The notes beneath the pieces are model-generated. The model worked only from the letters and a program-made list of their open reading frames with translations, was not told the origin of the DNA and did not search any database. The position numbers and the translations under genes are program-made. Positions 24,942-34,000 of a DNA stretch of 64,000 bases are shown here, one piece after another. Source of the stretch: Pedobacter sp. R20-19 (GTDB lineage Bacteria; Bacteroidota; Bacteroidia; Sphingobacteriales; Sphingobacteriaceae); the NCBI RefSeq assembly GCF_000708265.2, contig NZ_JCKI01000004.1, positions 186,001 through 250,000 on the forward strand, in the 5' to 3' direction. Positions within the stretch are counted from its first letter, which is position 1; the number at the start of each line of letters is the position of its first letter.

Positions 24942-25649
24942 ATGGAAACGAGTAAATTCTCAAAATTTAGTGCTGAATTTTTAGGCACAATGGTATTGGT
25001 TTTAATGGGTTGCGGCAGCGCCGTAATTGCGGGGGCAGATGGCACAACTGGTGTCGGTTTGCTGGGTATTTCTTTTGCTTTTGGCCTCTCGGTTGTAGCA
25101 ATGGCTTATGCAATAGGTCATATTTCTGGTTGCCACATCAATCCAGCTATTTCCATCGGCATGGTGGTGGCTGGTAGAATGAAGGCGAGTGAAGCAGCCT
25201 ATTATATTGTTGCACAAGTATTAGGCGGAATTGCAGGTGCGGCATTGCTTTATCTTATTGTAAGCAATCAGGCTAATTTTGCCATGAAAGAATGGGCTTT
25301 GGGTTCTAACGGCTGGGGAAAAGGTTACCTGGCAGAATATAATTCAATTGCAGCGTTTGTTGCCGAAGCTGTTTTCACATTCATTTTTCTGCTGGTCATT
25401 TTTGGAGCAACCTCTACCAAAAATATTAATGGCGGTTTCGCCGGCCTGGCAATTGGCCTTTCATTGGTGCTCATTCATATCGTTGGAATTAAAATTACAG
25501 GGGTTTCTGTAAATCCAGCACGAAGTATTGGTCCGGCGTTGCTATCTGGCGGTGAAGCACTGAAACAAGTATGGATGTTTATAGCTGCACCGATTACTGG
25601 TGCTGTACTCAGTGCAGTAGTATGGAAAACAATTTTAGAAAAGAATTAA
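24942..25649 (+). CDS. aqpZ: Aquaporin Z
   Basis: A 235-residue aquaporin with six membrane helices and two re-entrant NPA loops: CHINPAIS in the first half and SVNPARSIGPAL in the second. The selectivity-filter Arg directly follows the second NPA. The LIHIVGIKITGVSVNPARS stretch matches AqpZ, including the filter His, so water rather than glycerol is the expected substrate. It is a single-gene unit with its own likely promoter, closed by a strong hairpin. Confidence 0.92.
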   Translation: METSKFSKFSAEFLGTMVLVLMGCGSAVIAGADGTTGVGLLGISFAFGLSVVAMAYAIGHISGCHINPAISIGMVVAGRMKASEAAYYIVAQVLGGIAGAALLYLIVSNQANFAMKEWALGSNGWGKGYLAEYNSIAAFVAEAVFTFIFLLVIFGATSTKNINGGFAGLAIGLSLVLIHIVGIKITGVSVNPARSIGPALLSGGEALKQVWMFIAAPITGAVLSAVVWKTILEKN

Positions 25650-25680
25650 TACTGCGTTAGCATTTATTTTTTCACCAATA

Positions 25681-25730
25681 AAAAAAGGTTTAAGGAAGAT
25701 AAATCATATCTACTTCCTTAAACCTTTTTT
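25681..25730. terminator. Bidirectional terminator between aqpZ and the glutathione peroxidase gene
   Basis: Perfect 18-bp arms (25681-25698 and 25713-25730) flank a 14-base loop, with A/T runs at the outer ends. It can serve both convergent genes. Confidence 0.85.
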
Positions 25731-25783
25731 ACAATCTGTATTTTTAAATTTTGTCAAGGATTAATATCCTTCAACATTTAAAC

Positions 25784-26299
25784 TTATAGGTTTTTTACAA
25801 TAGCTTCATCTAAAGGCTTTGTTTTAGAACGGAAGCGGTGAACCAATTGACCTTTTTCATTGATCAGAAATTTCTCAAAATTCCATTTGATATCGCCTTG
25901 CTCCTCTGTATTGGTTTGAGAAGTCAGGTATTTAAATAATGGATTGATATCATCTCCCTTCACACTGGTTTTTTCTGCCATTAAGAATGATACATTATAT
26001 TTACCAGTACAAAACTCTTTAATTTCTGCATTAGTAGAAAACTCCTGACCGCCAAAATTACCTGCAGGAAAACCAATTAACACTACTTTTTTACCATATT
26101 GCTTCTGTAGTTTTTCTAAATCTTCGTACTGTGGCGTGAAACCGCATTTTGAAGCCGTATTCACTATCATAATTTTTTTGCCTTTAAATTTCGACAGTTT
26201 TACTTCTTTACCATCAATGGTTTTAAAACTGAAATCGTAAACAGTTTTTGGTGGATTCGGAACCAAAAAGTTTAATAGGATTAGAATTGTGCTGATCAT
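25784..26299 (-). CDS. Glutathione peroxidase-family thiol peroxidase
   Basis: A 171-residue GPx. The peroxidatic Cys is Cys52 in NTASKCGFTPQY. The other tetrad residues are Gln85 in FGGQE and Trp139/Asn140 in KWNFEKF. The usual FPCNQF loop reads FPAGNF, so that Cys is absent, as in many bacterial homologues. It probably reduces peroxides using thioredoxin. The first ~19 residues are hydrophobic (MISTILILLNFLVP), suggesting export or membrane anchoring. It is convergent with aqpZ and shares its terminator. Confidence 0.9.
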   Translation of the reverse strand: MISTILILLNFLVPNPPKTVYDFSFKTIDGKEVKLSKFKGKKIMIVNTASKCGFTPQYEDLEKLQKQYGKKVVLIGFPAGNFGGQEFSTNAEIKEFCTGKYNVSFLMAEKTSVKGDDINPLFKYLTSQTNTEEQGDIKWNFEKFLINEKGQLVHRFRSKTKPLDEAIVKNL

Positions 26300-26378
26300 C
26301 GTTCTTTTTTATTTTATATACGAATATAGGTACAAAAAGTTTTCCAGAAGGTAATGTTCCTGTAAATAATGTAAAAAG

Positions 26379-26419
26379 CCCCTATCCGCCTAACGGCACC
26401 TTTCCCCGGGAAGGAAAGG
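26379..26419 (+). repeat. REP-like element, copy B (partial)
   Basis: It begins CCCCTATCCGCC and GGCACC like copy A, then a hairpin (CCTTTCC paired with GGAAAGG). The GTCGCAGACC end and the TTATCGCTATT start are missing. Confidence 0.6.
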
Positions 26420-26607
26420 ATTAAGAAAAGCATTCTTCGCACCTCATGATCGACGACCTGCTATTTCCACCCGGCCAACTGGCCCAGGAAATTATGGAAG
26501 GAGAAGCTGTTGAAAATTTAACCTCTCCCATTCAATTATCACCTTAAGGTCAACAGCAGTAAAATATCGCTAAGCCACTACAGTTTGAATTGGTTGGTAT
26601 TGGTTAG

Positions 26608-26632
26608 TTTGGTTGGTGAGCCACCAACCAAA
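26608..26632. repeat. Perfect hairpin, 11-bp stem with AGC loop
   Basis: TTTGGTTGGTG pairs exactly with CACCAACCAAA across three bases. Additional TTGGTT(GG) direct repeats precede it. No T-run follows, so it is not a typical terminator. Confidence 0.6.
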
Positions 26633-26693
26633 GGTATTGGGGGTCAAACAATTAACCTGAATTAGATAATTATTTGATTTATTTTAACACCCC

Positions 26694-26762
26694 GGTCTGC
26701 GACCACCCTCCGATGCATCGGAAGGTGCCAACAGGCGGATAGGGGTTCAACAATAGCGATAA
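26694..26762 (-). repeat. REP-like element, copy C (inverted)
   Basis: The reverse complement carries TTATCGCTATT, CCCCTATCCGCC, GGCACC, a hairpin built on CCGATGCATCGG, and GTCGCAGACC: the same order as copy A, with a different stem sequence. Confidence 0.65.
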
Positions 26763-26895
26763 AATCGCTACTCTCATTCATCCTCTTTAAAAACGAGGAC
26801 GATGTATATAACCATTAATGATTCTGTTTTCTTAAAATAATGATTAGCCTCACTTCTTAAATTTGAAAAAAAATCGTATAAAATTCCATGCATGT

Positions 26896-26927
26896 TTTGA
26901 TTTATGCTTTAATTATAGCTTTATTTG
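26896..26927 (+). promoter_or_regulatory. Probable topA promoter
   Basis: TTTG (26896-26899), a 20-bp spacer, then TTTATTTG (26920-26927; one mismatch to TAnnTTTG). It lies before ATG 26944 and supports that start over the upstream in-frame ATG. Confidence 0.45.
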
Positions 26928-26943
26928 CACAAAATCGTATTTC

Positions 26944-29508
26944 ATGGCTAAAAACTTATTAATCGTCGAGTCTCCCGCAAAAGCTAAAACCATAGAGGGC
27001 TATTTAGGAAAAGATTTCCTTGTGAAATCAAGCTACGGCCATATCCGGGATTTGGTAAAAGGCGACATGGCCATTGATATTAAAAACAACTTTGCCCAGA
27101 CTTACGAAGTGCCTGCTGATAAAAAAAGTATGGTTGCTGAATTAAAGAAATTAGCAAAGGAAGCCGAAATGGTATGGCTAGCATCCGATGAGGACCGTGA
27201 GGGGGAAGCGATTTCCTGGCACTTATTTGAGACTTTAGGTTTGAAGGAAGAGAAAACCAAAAGAATCGTGTTTCATGAAATCACTAAGCCTGCGATTTTA
27301 AAAGCCATTGATAGTCCGAGAAGTATTGATTATAATTTAGTGAACGCCCAACAGGCTCGCCGTGTGTTAGATAGATTGGTGGGTTTTGAACTATCACCTG
27401 TATTGTGGAAAAAAGTAAAACCATCACTATCAGCTGGTCGTGTTCAATCCGTTGCAGTACGCTTAATTGTTGATAGAGAAAGAGAAGTTCAAAACTTTAA
27501 TGCTTCGGCAGCATTTAAAATTACCGCCCAGTTTTCTACTGGTAAGGGCAGAGAAACCGTAAAAGCAGAATTGCCTCAACGTTTCGATAGCGAAGCTGAT
27601 GCAGAAAAATTTCTTCAGGATTGTGCAACAGCCAAATTCGATATCACCAGCCTGGAAACCAGACCAGCAAAACGTAACCCTGCTGCCCCATTTACCACCT
27701 CAACCTTACAACAAGAAGCCTCTAGAAAATTAGGTTTTTCCGTAGCCAGAACCATGCAGGTGGCGCAAAGATTATATGAAGCCGGTAAGATTACTTACAT
27801 GAGAACGGATTCAGTAAACTTATCTGATACAGCTTTATCTGCTGCAGAACAAGAAATAAAATCGGCCTATGGTAATCAGTACCATCAGCCAAGAAAATAT
27901 AAAACGAAATCTGCAGGTGCTCAAGAGGCTCACGAAGCCATCCGCCCAACTTATTTTGACAGACACACGGTAGATGGCGATATTTCTGAAAAGCGTTTGT
28001 ACGATTTGATTTGGAAACGTTCCATTGCTTCACAAATGAGTGAGGCACTCTTTGAAAAAACGACTGCTCAAATCACCGCATCTACCAGAAAAGAGCATTT
28101 AGTTGCCGAAGGTGAAGTATTAAAATTCGATGGTTTCCTAAAGGTTTATCTAGAATCTACGGATGATGAAGAAGGTGAAGAAAAAGAAGGTGGCGCAATC
28201 CTCCCTCCTTTAGCTAAGGGACAAGAATTATTCTTAAACGAAATGCAGGCTACGGAACGTTATTCTCGTCCGCCAGCAAGATATACAGAGGCCAGTTTAG
28301 TTAAGAAATTAGAAGAACTGGGAATTGGCCGCCCGTCTACTTATGCACCAACCATTTCTACTGTTCAAAATCGTGGTTATGTGGTTAAGGAAGACAGAGA
28401 TGGTAAACCACGTAAGTTTACAGCGATTGTTTTAAATAACGGAGCGGTTAAAAAAGAAATTAAATCTGAAATTTCAGGTGCTGAAAAATCAAAACTCTTC
28501 CCTACTGATATTGGCGAAGTTGTAAATGATTTTCTGGTTGAACATTTTAAAGGTATTGTCGATTTCAATTTTACAGCTAATGTAGAAAAGGAATTTGATG
28601 AGATTGCACAAGGTTTACAGGAATGGACTAAAATGCTCCACTCTTTCTACAATCCATTTCATTTAGAAGTTGAAAACACTTTAGAAACTGCAGAACGTGC
28701 CACGGGTGAACGTTTATTGGGAACAGATCCGGCTACGGGCAAAAATGTATATACCAAGGTTGGTAAGTTTGGGCCACTTGTTCAGATTGGCGAACAGGAC
28801 GATGAAGAAAAGCCTCGCTATGCCAGTTTAATGCGCAGCCAATCCGTTGCTACAATCCAGCTCGAAGATGCTTTAGAACTGTTTAAGCTTCCCTTTTCGC
28901 TTCCTGATTTTGAAGGTAAAGAAGTGATGATTGGTGTCGGACGTTTCGGCCCCTACGTAAAGTGGGGTGAGAGCTTTATTTCACTGCCAAAAAATGAGGA
29001 AGCTTTATCGGTAACCTATGATCGGGCGGTTGAAATTATTAAGGAGAAAATGGATGCTGACGCACCTATTGCGCATTATCAAGGTTTAGGTGTAACAAAA
29101 GGGAAAGGCCGTTTCGGACCGTTCATTAAATGGAATGATTTATTCATTAATATCCCTGCAAAGGGTTATGATTTCGATAACTTATCTCAGGAAGACATTG
29201 AAGCATTGATCAGTAAAAAGGTGGAGAAAGAAGCTAATCGTTTTATCAAAACCTGGGATGCAGAAAAAATTTCTATTGAAAATGGCCGTTGGGGACCGTT
29301 TATCCGTTTCGGTAAACTCATGCTTAAACTCAGAAATAATGAGGCCACCAAACAAAAATATACACCTGAAGAATTGGTAGATATTGATTTGGAAGTGGTT
29401 AAAAAAATGATTGTTGAGCAAGTGCCTAACGCATTTGAAACCAAGAAAAAAGCACCAGCAAAAAAGAAAGCACCAGCAGCGAAAAAAGCCGTTGCGAAGA
29501 AAAAATAG
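26944..29508 (+). CDS. topA: DNA topoisomerase I (type IA)
   Basis: An 854-residue type IA topoisomerase that relaxes negative supercoils. The start at 26944 gives the standard opening MAKNLLIVESPAKAKTIEGY; an in-frame ATG at 26863 would lie upstream of the likely promoter. The TOPRIM acidic cluster is in SDEDREGEAISWH. The catalytic Tyr285 is in ITYMRTDSVNLS. Instead of zinc fingers the C-terminal third has repeated GRFGPF-type blocks (IGVGRFGPYVKW, KGKGRFGPFIKW, ENGRWGPFIRFG), usual in Bacteroidota. It ends in a Lys/Ala/Pro-rich tail resembling histone H1 tails, likely for DNA binding. Confidence 0.95.
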   Translation: MAKNLLIVESPAKAKTIEGYLGKDFLVKSSYGHIRDLVKGDMAIDIKNNFAQTYEVPADKKSMVAELKKLAKEAEMVWLASDEDREGEAISWHLFETLGLKEEKTKRIVFHEITKPAILKAIDSPRSIDYNLVNAQQARRVLDRLVGFELSPVLWKKVKPSLSAGRVQSVAVRLIVDREREVQNFNASAAFKITAQFSTGKGRETVKAELPQRFDSEADAEKFLQDCATAKFDITSLETRPAKRNPAAPFTTSTLQQEASRKLGFSVARTMQVAQRLYEAGKITYMRTDSVNLSDTALSAAEQEIKSAYGNQYHQPRKYKTKSAGAQEAHEAIRPTYFDRHTVDGDISEKRLYDLIWKRSIASQMSEALFEKTTAQITASTRKEHLVAEGEVLKFDGFLKVYLESTDDEEGEEKEGGAILPPLAKGQELFLNEMQATERYSRPPARYTEASLVKKLEELGIGRPSTYAPTISTVQNRGYVVKEDRDGKPRKFTAIVLNNGAVKKEIKSEISGAEKSKLFPTDIGEVVNDFLVEHFKGIVDFNFTANVEKEFDEIAQGLQEWTKMLHSFYNPFHLEVENTLETAERATGERLLGTDPATGKNVYTKVGKFGPLVQIGEQDDEEKPRYASLMRSQSVATIQLEDALELFKLPFSLPDFEGKEVMIGVGRFGPYVKWGESFISLPKNEEALSVTYDRAVEIIKEKMDADAPIAHYQGLGVTKGKGRFGPFIKWNDLFINIPAKGYDFDNLSQEDIEALISKKVEKEANRFIKTWDAEKISIENGRWGPFIRFGKLMLKLRNNEATKQKYTPEELVDIDLEVVKKMIVEQVPNAFETKKKAPAKKKAPAAKKAVAKKK

Positions 29509-29562
29509 ATCAGGATTAAAAGATTTTAGGATTATCAGGATTAAATTTACATGCTATTATTC

Positions 29563-29608
29563 TATCATTCAAAATTTCAATTATTCCATCATTCAAAATT
29601 CAATCATT
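29563..29608 (+). repeat. Two-copy direct repeat before the hypothetical gene
   Basis: CATTCAAAATT(T)CAAT occurs twice about 25 bp apart (near 29567 and 29589). It abuts the likely start of the next CDS. Confidence 0.45.
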
Positions 29609-29614
29609 AAAAAA

Positions 29615-30019
29615 TTGAAAGCAGATTTACCAGAAAATATAGTTGAAGATATTGCAATGGCAGTTGTGCTGATGGGTGAAACGCCGGAAGTTAAAAACTG
29701 GACGGTTTATTTGGTCAACTTAAAAAACGAGCCGATTACCAATGTGCTAATCAGTTCTAAAGGTTATGGAGAAAAAGATGGCAAGCAGGTTAAAACTTCT
29801 GTTTTGCGACATTTCTTAGGCGATATGGCTGCACAGGACTTTAGAGGTGTAGAAGCTATTGATCCGGAAGTTTTCGGCTTAACCAATGAATACTGGCTGA
29901 GTTATTATATCGGTTCTACCATTTACGATAAGAAGTTTATTTTTCTCCCGGAAAGCATCGTTGATACCAATCTGATTAAAATTCCATTAGTGAACAGACC
30001 AGGTGTGATGATTAAGTAA
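29615..30019 (+). CDS. Conserved hypothetical protein with non-ATG start
   Basis: About 134 residues, soluble and acidic-to-neutral, opening LKADLPENIVEDIAMAVV and ending NRPGVMIK. It contains the compact segments NWTVYLVNLKNEPI and SYYIGSTIYDKKFIFLPES. I recognise it only as a Bacteroidota hypothetical. The frame continues upstream into topA without a good ATG, so translation probably begins at TTG 29615 or ATT 29606. The first internal ATG would remove the conserved-looking N-terminus. It follows topA by about 105 bp, and its stop codon is the first three bases of a 35-bp direct repeat. Confidence 0.65.
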   Translation: MKADLPENIVEDIAMAVVLMGETPEVKNWTVYLVNLKNEPITNVLISSKGYGEKDGKQVKTSVLRHFLGDMAAQDFRGVEAIDPEVFGLTNEYWLSYYIGSTIYDKKFIFLPESIVDTNLIKIPLVNRPGVMIK

Positions 30020-30146
30020 ACAGGTTATAGGGTTAGGGTTTAGGAGGTTAGAGATAAATTGAAAATAGAGATATTGTTTTTGCTGTCCTAAAGACATTCA
30101 AGAGTGATACATAAACAGGTTATAGGGTTAGGGTTTAGGAGGTTAG
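30017..30146 (+). repeat. Exact 35-bp direct repeat (two copies)
   Basis: Copies at 30017-30051 and 30112-30146 are identical over 35 bp, including a TTAGGGTTTAGGAGG core. Similarity fades out after each copy. The first copy includes the TAA of the upstream gene. Confidence 0.75.
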
Positions 30147-30159
30147 GCATTAATTGGAA

Positions 30160-30345
30160 ATCGTGACTCTAAACTTATTAAAGCACAATGACTCTTGACT
30201 CCGGACTTGAGACTAAATTAAGGCTCAAGACTAATTAAGGCACCTAGGACTCAAGACTCCGAACTCCAAACTCAAGACTTTAAACTCAACTAAGGCGCCC
30301 AGGACTCTAGACTCCGAACTATAGACTTAAGACTAACTTAAGGTA
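30160..30345. repeat. Degenerate tandem repeats of GACTC/CGAACT units
   Basis: Blocks such as GGACTCAAGACTCCGAACTC and AAGGC(A/G)CC(T/C)AGGACTC recur with a period of roughly 55-60 bp. The stretch is non-coding and runs up to the stop codon of the following minus-strand gene. Confidence 0.55.
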
Positions 30346-30772
30346 CTTTAACCGCCTGTCTGCCAAGCAACTTCCAGCCTGATTTCTCTTTACTCCAGAT
30401 CAGTAAAATATAAAGGTTTACGCTTCCCTTAACTCCTTTATCATTTGTTTGCGCCATCAATTTATGACGCACAAGTGCAGTATTGCCTTGCACGATGGTT
30501 TTAGGATCACCTATAATAATATCATCCAGAAAATCTGATTCACCAGAAAGTAATGAATGCATAAACTCTTGCTTACTTTGAATCTTTCCACTCGAATGGC
30601 CATAGCTCAAATTATTTAAAAGCAATTGATCCAGTTTAACACTATCCGGGTTGACCATCAATCTCAACAATTTGCTTACGGCTTCGTTAACTTCTTTTTC
30701 GGCATTTGTTTGTTGCGCAAAAGAAATATGCGTGAGTATCATCAGGCATCCAAAAATCAATATTTTCTTCAT
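30338..30772 (-). CDS. Secreted DUF4440/SnoaL-like (NTF2-fold) protein
   Basis: A 144-residue protein with signal peptide MKKILIFGCLMILTHISFAQ. The mature part has the NTF2-like pattern: helix EKEVNEAVSKLLRLMVN, the LSYGHSSGKIQSKQEFMHSL block, and closing strands VNLYILLIWSKEKSGWKLL. Members of this family bind or process small molecules, but many have no known reaction. It stands alone between repeats and an AT-rich spacer, convergent with the gene to its left. Function unassigned. Confidence 0.75.
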   Translation of the reverse strand: MKKILIFGCLMILTHISFAQQTNAEKEVNEAVSKLLRLMVNPDSVKLDQLLLNNLSYGHSSGKIQSKQEFMHSLLSGESDFLDDIIIGDPKTIVQGNTALVRHKLMAQTNDKGVKGSVNLYILLIWSKEKSGWKLLGRQAVKVP

Positions 30773-31048
30773 TATATCTGGTTTAATAAGGTTGATGACG
30801 TAAACATATCTAAATCATCCTAAAGGAACAAATCGAAAAGTGAAGAAACGTTTCAGATCATTGATTAATAATTAGAATACTAGCATATATAACATCGATA
30901 TATAAATTTTAGAAAAAAAAAGAATCAGTGCAATAAAGACTATTAAAAACTACAATACCACTCAAATTACATCTTACTTTTCAACATCATTCCTATTCAC
31001 ATTAATTTTATTTAATTTCCTCCATCTAAAATAAAACATAATTCCAAA

Positions 31049-34000
31049 ATGGAGCAACCATCTACCTATCAATCATCATCCAAAAAGAAATTTATTTTTA
31101 TAGGTCTTTTAGCCGTATCTATTGCTGCAATCGTCTTTATTTATTTCCGTCACAAGAAAAAATCAAATGAAGACAATCAGGCCTATGCCAAATACATTGA
31201 GGCATATACCTCGGGCACAATATCTAAGAAAAGTTTTATCCGTGTTCACCTTGCCAATGCAGCAACGGGTATGCAGGATTTGGGAAAGGCAGACTCCAGG
31301 GACTTGTTCGATTTCTCGCCTTCTATTTCGGGAAAAACTTATTGGATTGATCCACAAACGGTTGAATTCAGACCAGATGAAAACCTGAAACCAGGTAAAG
31401 AATACGAAGCAAGCTTCAAATTATCGGAAGTTTCGGCAACGGAAAAAGGACTGGAAGATTTTGATTTTGAATTCAAGGTGATTACACCTGGCATTATGCT
31501 TACTCAAAATGGTTTGGTTTCTCAAAATAATACTTCGTTGGAGTATATGAAACTGACAGGTGAAGTGGCTACAGCAGATGCCGAAGAAACCGCTAAAATT
31601 GAAAAAGTCATTACCCTTGATTTTGACCAGAAACTAAAAATAAAATGGCAGCACGATCCTGCAAAAAATATATCAAAATTTACGGTAGATAGCATCAAGA
31701 AAAAAGCATCAGACCAAACCCTTAAATTAGATTGGGATGGCGATGAATTGGATGCAGCGCAAAAAGGTAAAGAAGAAATCCGTATACCTGCCTTAAACAA
31801 ATTTGAAATTCTGGATATGAAAGCGATTCAGGGCGAAGAAGACTACGCCCTGGTACAATTTTCTGAACCCATTGGCGTAGGTCAGGATTTAACAGGTATG
31901 ATTGCGCTTGGAAATTTAAGTGATTTAAGGTTTACGATAGATGCCAGTCAGGTAAAGGTGTATGCAGCAGAAGAGCTGAAAGGAAATTACACTTTGAACG
32001 TTAACAATGGCGTAGAAAATATTAATGGCAAAACATTAGCAGGTGGCAAAACTGCCAATCTGGTTTTTGAAGATAAATTACCAGCTGTAACCATTGCAGG
32101 TGCGGGCACAATTCTGCCAAATTCAAGCAAACTCGTATTACCTTTTGAAGCCATCAACCTTAAGGCAGTAGATGTTACCGTCATTAAAATATATGAAAAT
32201 AATATTCCTCAATTCTTCCAGAGCAATAGTTACCGTGATGGAAATGAACTTAGAAGAGTAGCTAAACCGATTCTGCAGAAAACCATACGACTGGATGAAG
32301 ACAAATCTTTAAACCTGCATAAAAAAAATCGCTTTACACTAGATTTGGATAAGATGATCCGTACAGAGCCTGGTGCCATGTACCGTGTAACCATCGCATT
32401 CAGAAGGGAATACAATGCTTATAACTGTAAAGCTAATGATGAGAAAGAGGAAAGTGATGGGGAAGATAGCTATTATGGTGAGAACGAAGGATATGGTGAA
32501 AAAATAGATGAAGATGACGATTTCTGGCAAAGATACAATAACTACTACCCTACCAATTACCGTTGGAATGACAAGGATAATCCTTGTACACCGTCATTTT
32601 ATACCAACCAACGTTGGGTAAGCAGGAATTTATTGGCTTCCAATATCGGTTTGGTTGCTAAACGAGGAAATGATAACAGCATGCTGATTGTAGCCACAGA
32701 TTTGTTAACAGCCAAACCATTAAGCGGAGTTGATCTGGAGTTGATGGATTACCAGAAGCAGATCATTTTTACAACGAAGACAGACGGTGATGGCTTTGCC
32801 CGTTTTGACTTAAAACGCCAGCCCTTTTTGCTGATTGCAAAAAATGGTTCGGAACGTGGATACCTAAAACTAGATGATGGAAGTTCGCTCCCATTGAGTC
32901 GTTTTGATGTAAGCGGCGATGTAGTTCAAAGTGGTTTAAAAGGATTTATTTATGGGGAACGTGGAGTTTGGCGACCTGGAGATAGTTTGTTTGTGTCTTT
33001 CGTACTGGAAGATAAACTAAAAAAACTGCCGGCAAATTATCCGGTTACCATGGAATTTTATAACCCAAAAGGGCAATTATACAAACGCCTGATTAATGGC
33101 AAGCCTTTAAATGGTTTTTACACTTTCAAAACGTCAACCGAAAATACAGCACCAACCGGTAACTGGATGGCAAAAGTGAAGGCTGGTGGAGCAACTTTTA
33201 CCAAAACCCTTAAGATTGAAACGGTTATGCCAAACCGGTTAAAGATTGATTTTAATGTTGGCAACAGGCCTTATCTTACTACCGGAACTTCTGCCGCTAC
33301 CCTATCAGCTAAATGGTTGTTTGGTGCTGCCGCTCAAAATTTAAAGGCTAAGGTTGATGTGAATTTAAATACCACAGAAACTAAATTCAAAGGCTTTGAA
33401 GGCTACAGTTTTGATAACCCTACGGTTAACTTTGAATCGCAGGTGAAGACCATTTTTGAGGGTACATTAAATGCCGCAGGAAGTGCGCAAGTCAATACCA
33501 ATTTAAATGAAAACAATACCGCTCCGGGTGTTTTAAGGGCTAATTTTACTACGAAAGTTTTTGAACCAGGCGGGAATTTTAGTATTGATAATTTTAGTAT
33601 TCCTTATCATGTTTATAAAAGCTATTTGGGTATTCGCCCGGAAAAGGGAGATAAACTCAGTGGCATGCTGGTTACCGGCAAAGACCATAAAATTGAGATT
33701 GTAAATGTGAATACAGATGGAAAATTACTTTCTGGCAGTAAAACCGTACAGGTAGAACTATACAAAACACAATGGCGCTGGTGGTGGGAACAGGATGATC
33801 AGTATACCTATGCCAACTTCACACAAAATCAATACAACAAGCTGGTAGAAACACATCAAGTTACCCTATCAAATGGAAAAGGCAGCTGGAATTTAAAAAT
33901 TGATGAACCTGAATGGGGTCGGTATTTAATTTTAGTTCGGGATGCAAATGGTGGGCATGTGACCGGAAAATCAGTTTATGTAGATTGGCCGGGATGGGCA

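Larger units (their letters stand above)
26300..26943. other. Repeat-rich spacer between the GPx gene and topA
   Basis: This stretch carries REP-like copy B (26379-26419), a perfect 11-bp-stem hairpin (26608-26632) and REP-like copy C facing the other way (26694-26762). A 33-codon frame (26446-26547) in the middle has no recognisable match and is not called as a gene. The topA promoter is at its right end. Confidence 0.6.

Noticed and set aside
26446-26547. 33-codon ORF between REP-like copies
   Set aside because: No signal peptide, membrane helix or recognisable motif; length is within chance for this composition.
26863-26943. Upstream in-frame ATG extending topA by 27 residues
   Set aside because: The extension is not topoisomerase-like, and a likely promoter lies at 26896-26927. 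ATG 26944 gives the standard N-terminus.
29182-29444. Minus-strand frames opposite the topA C-terminus
   Set aside because: Antisense shadows of the repeated topA blocks.
30017-30146. CRISPR-like direct repeats
   Set aside because: Only two copies, 60-bp gap, no further units and no cas genes.
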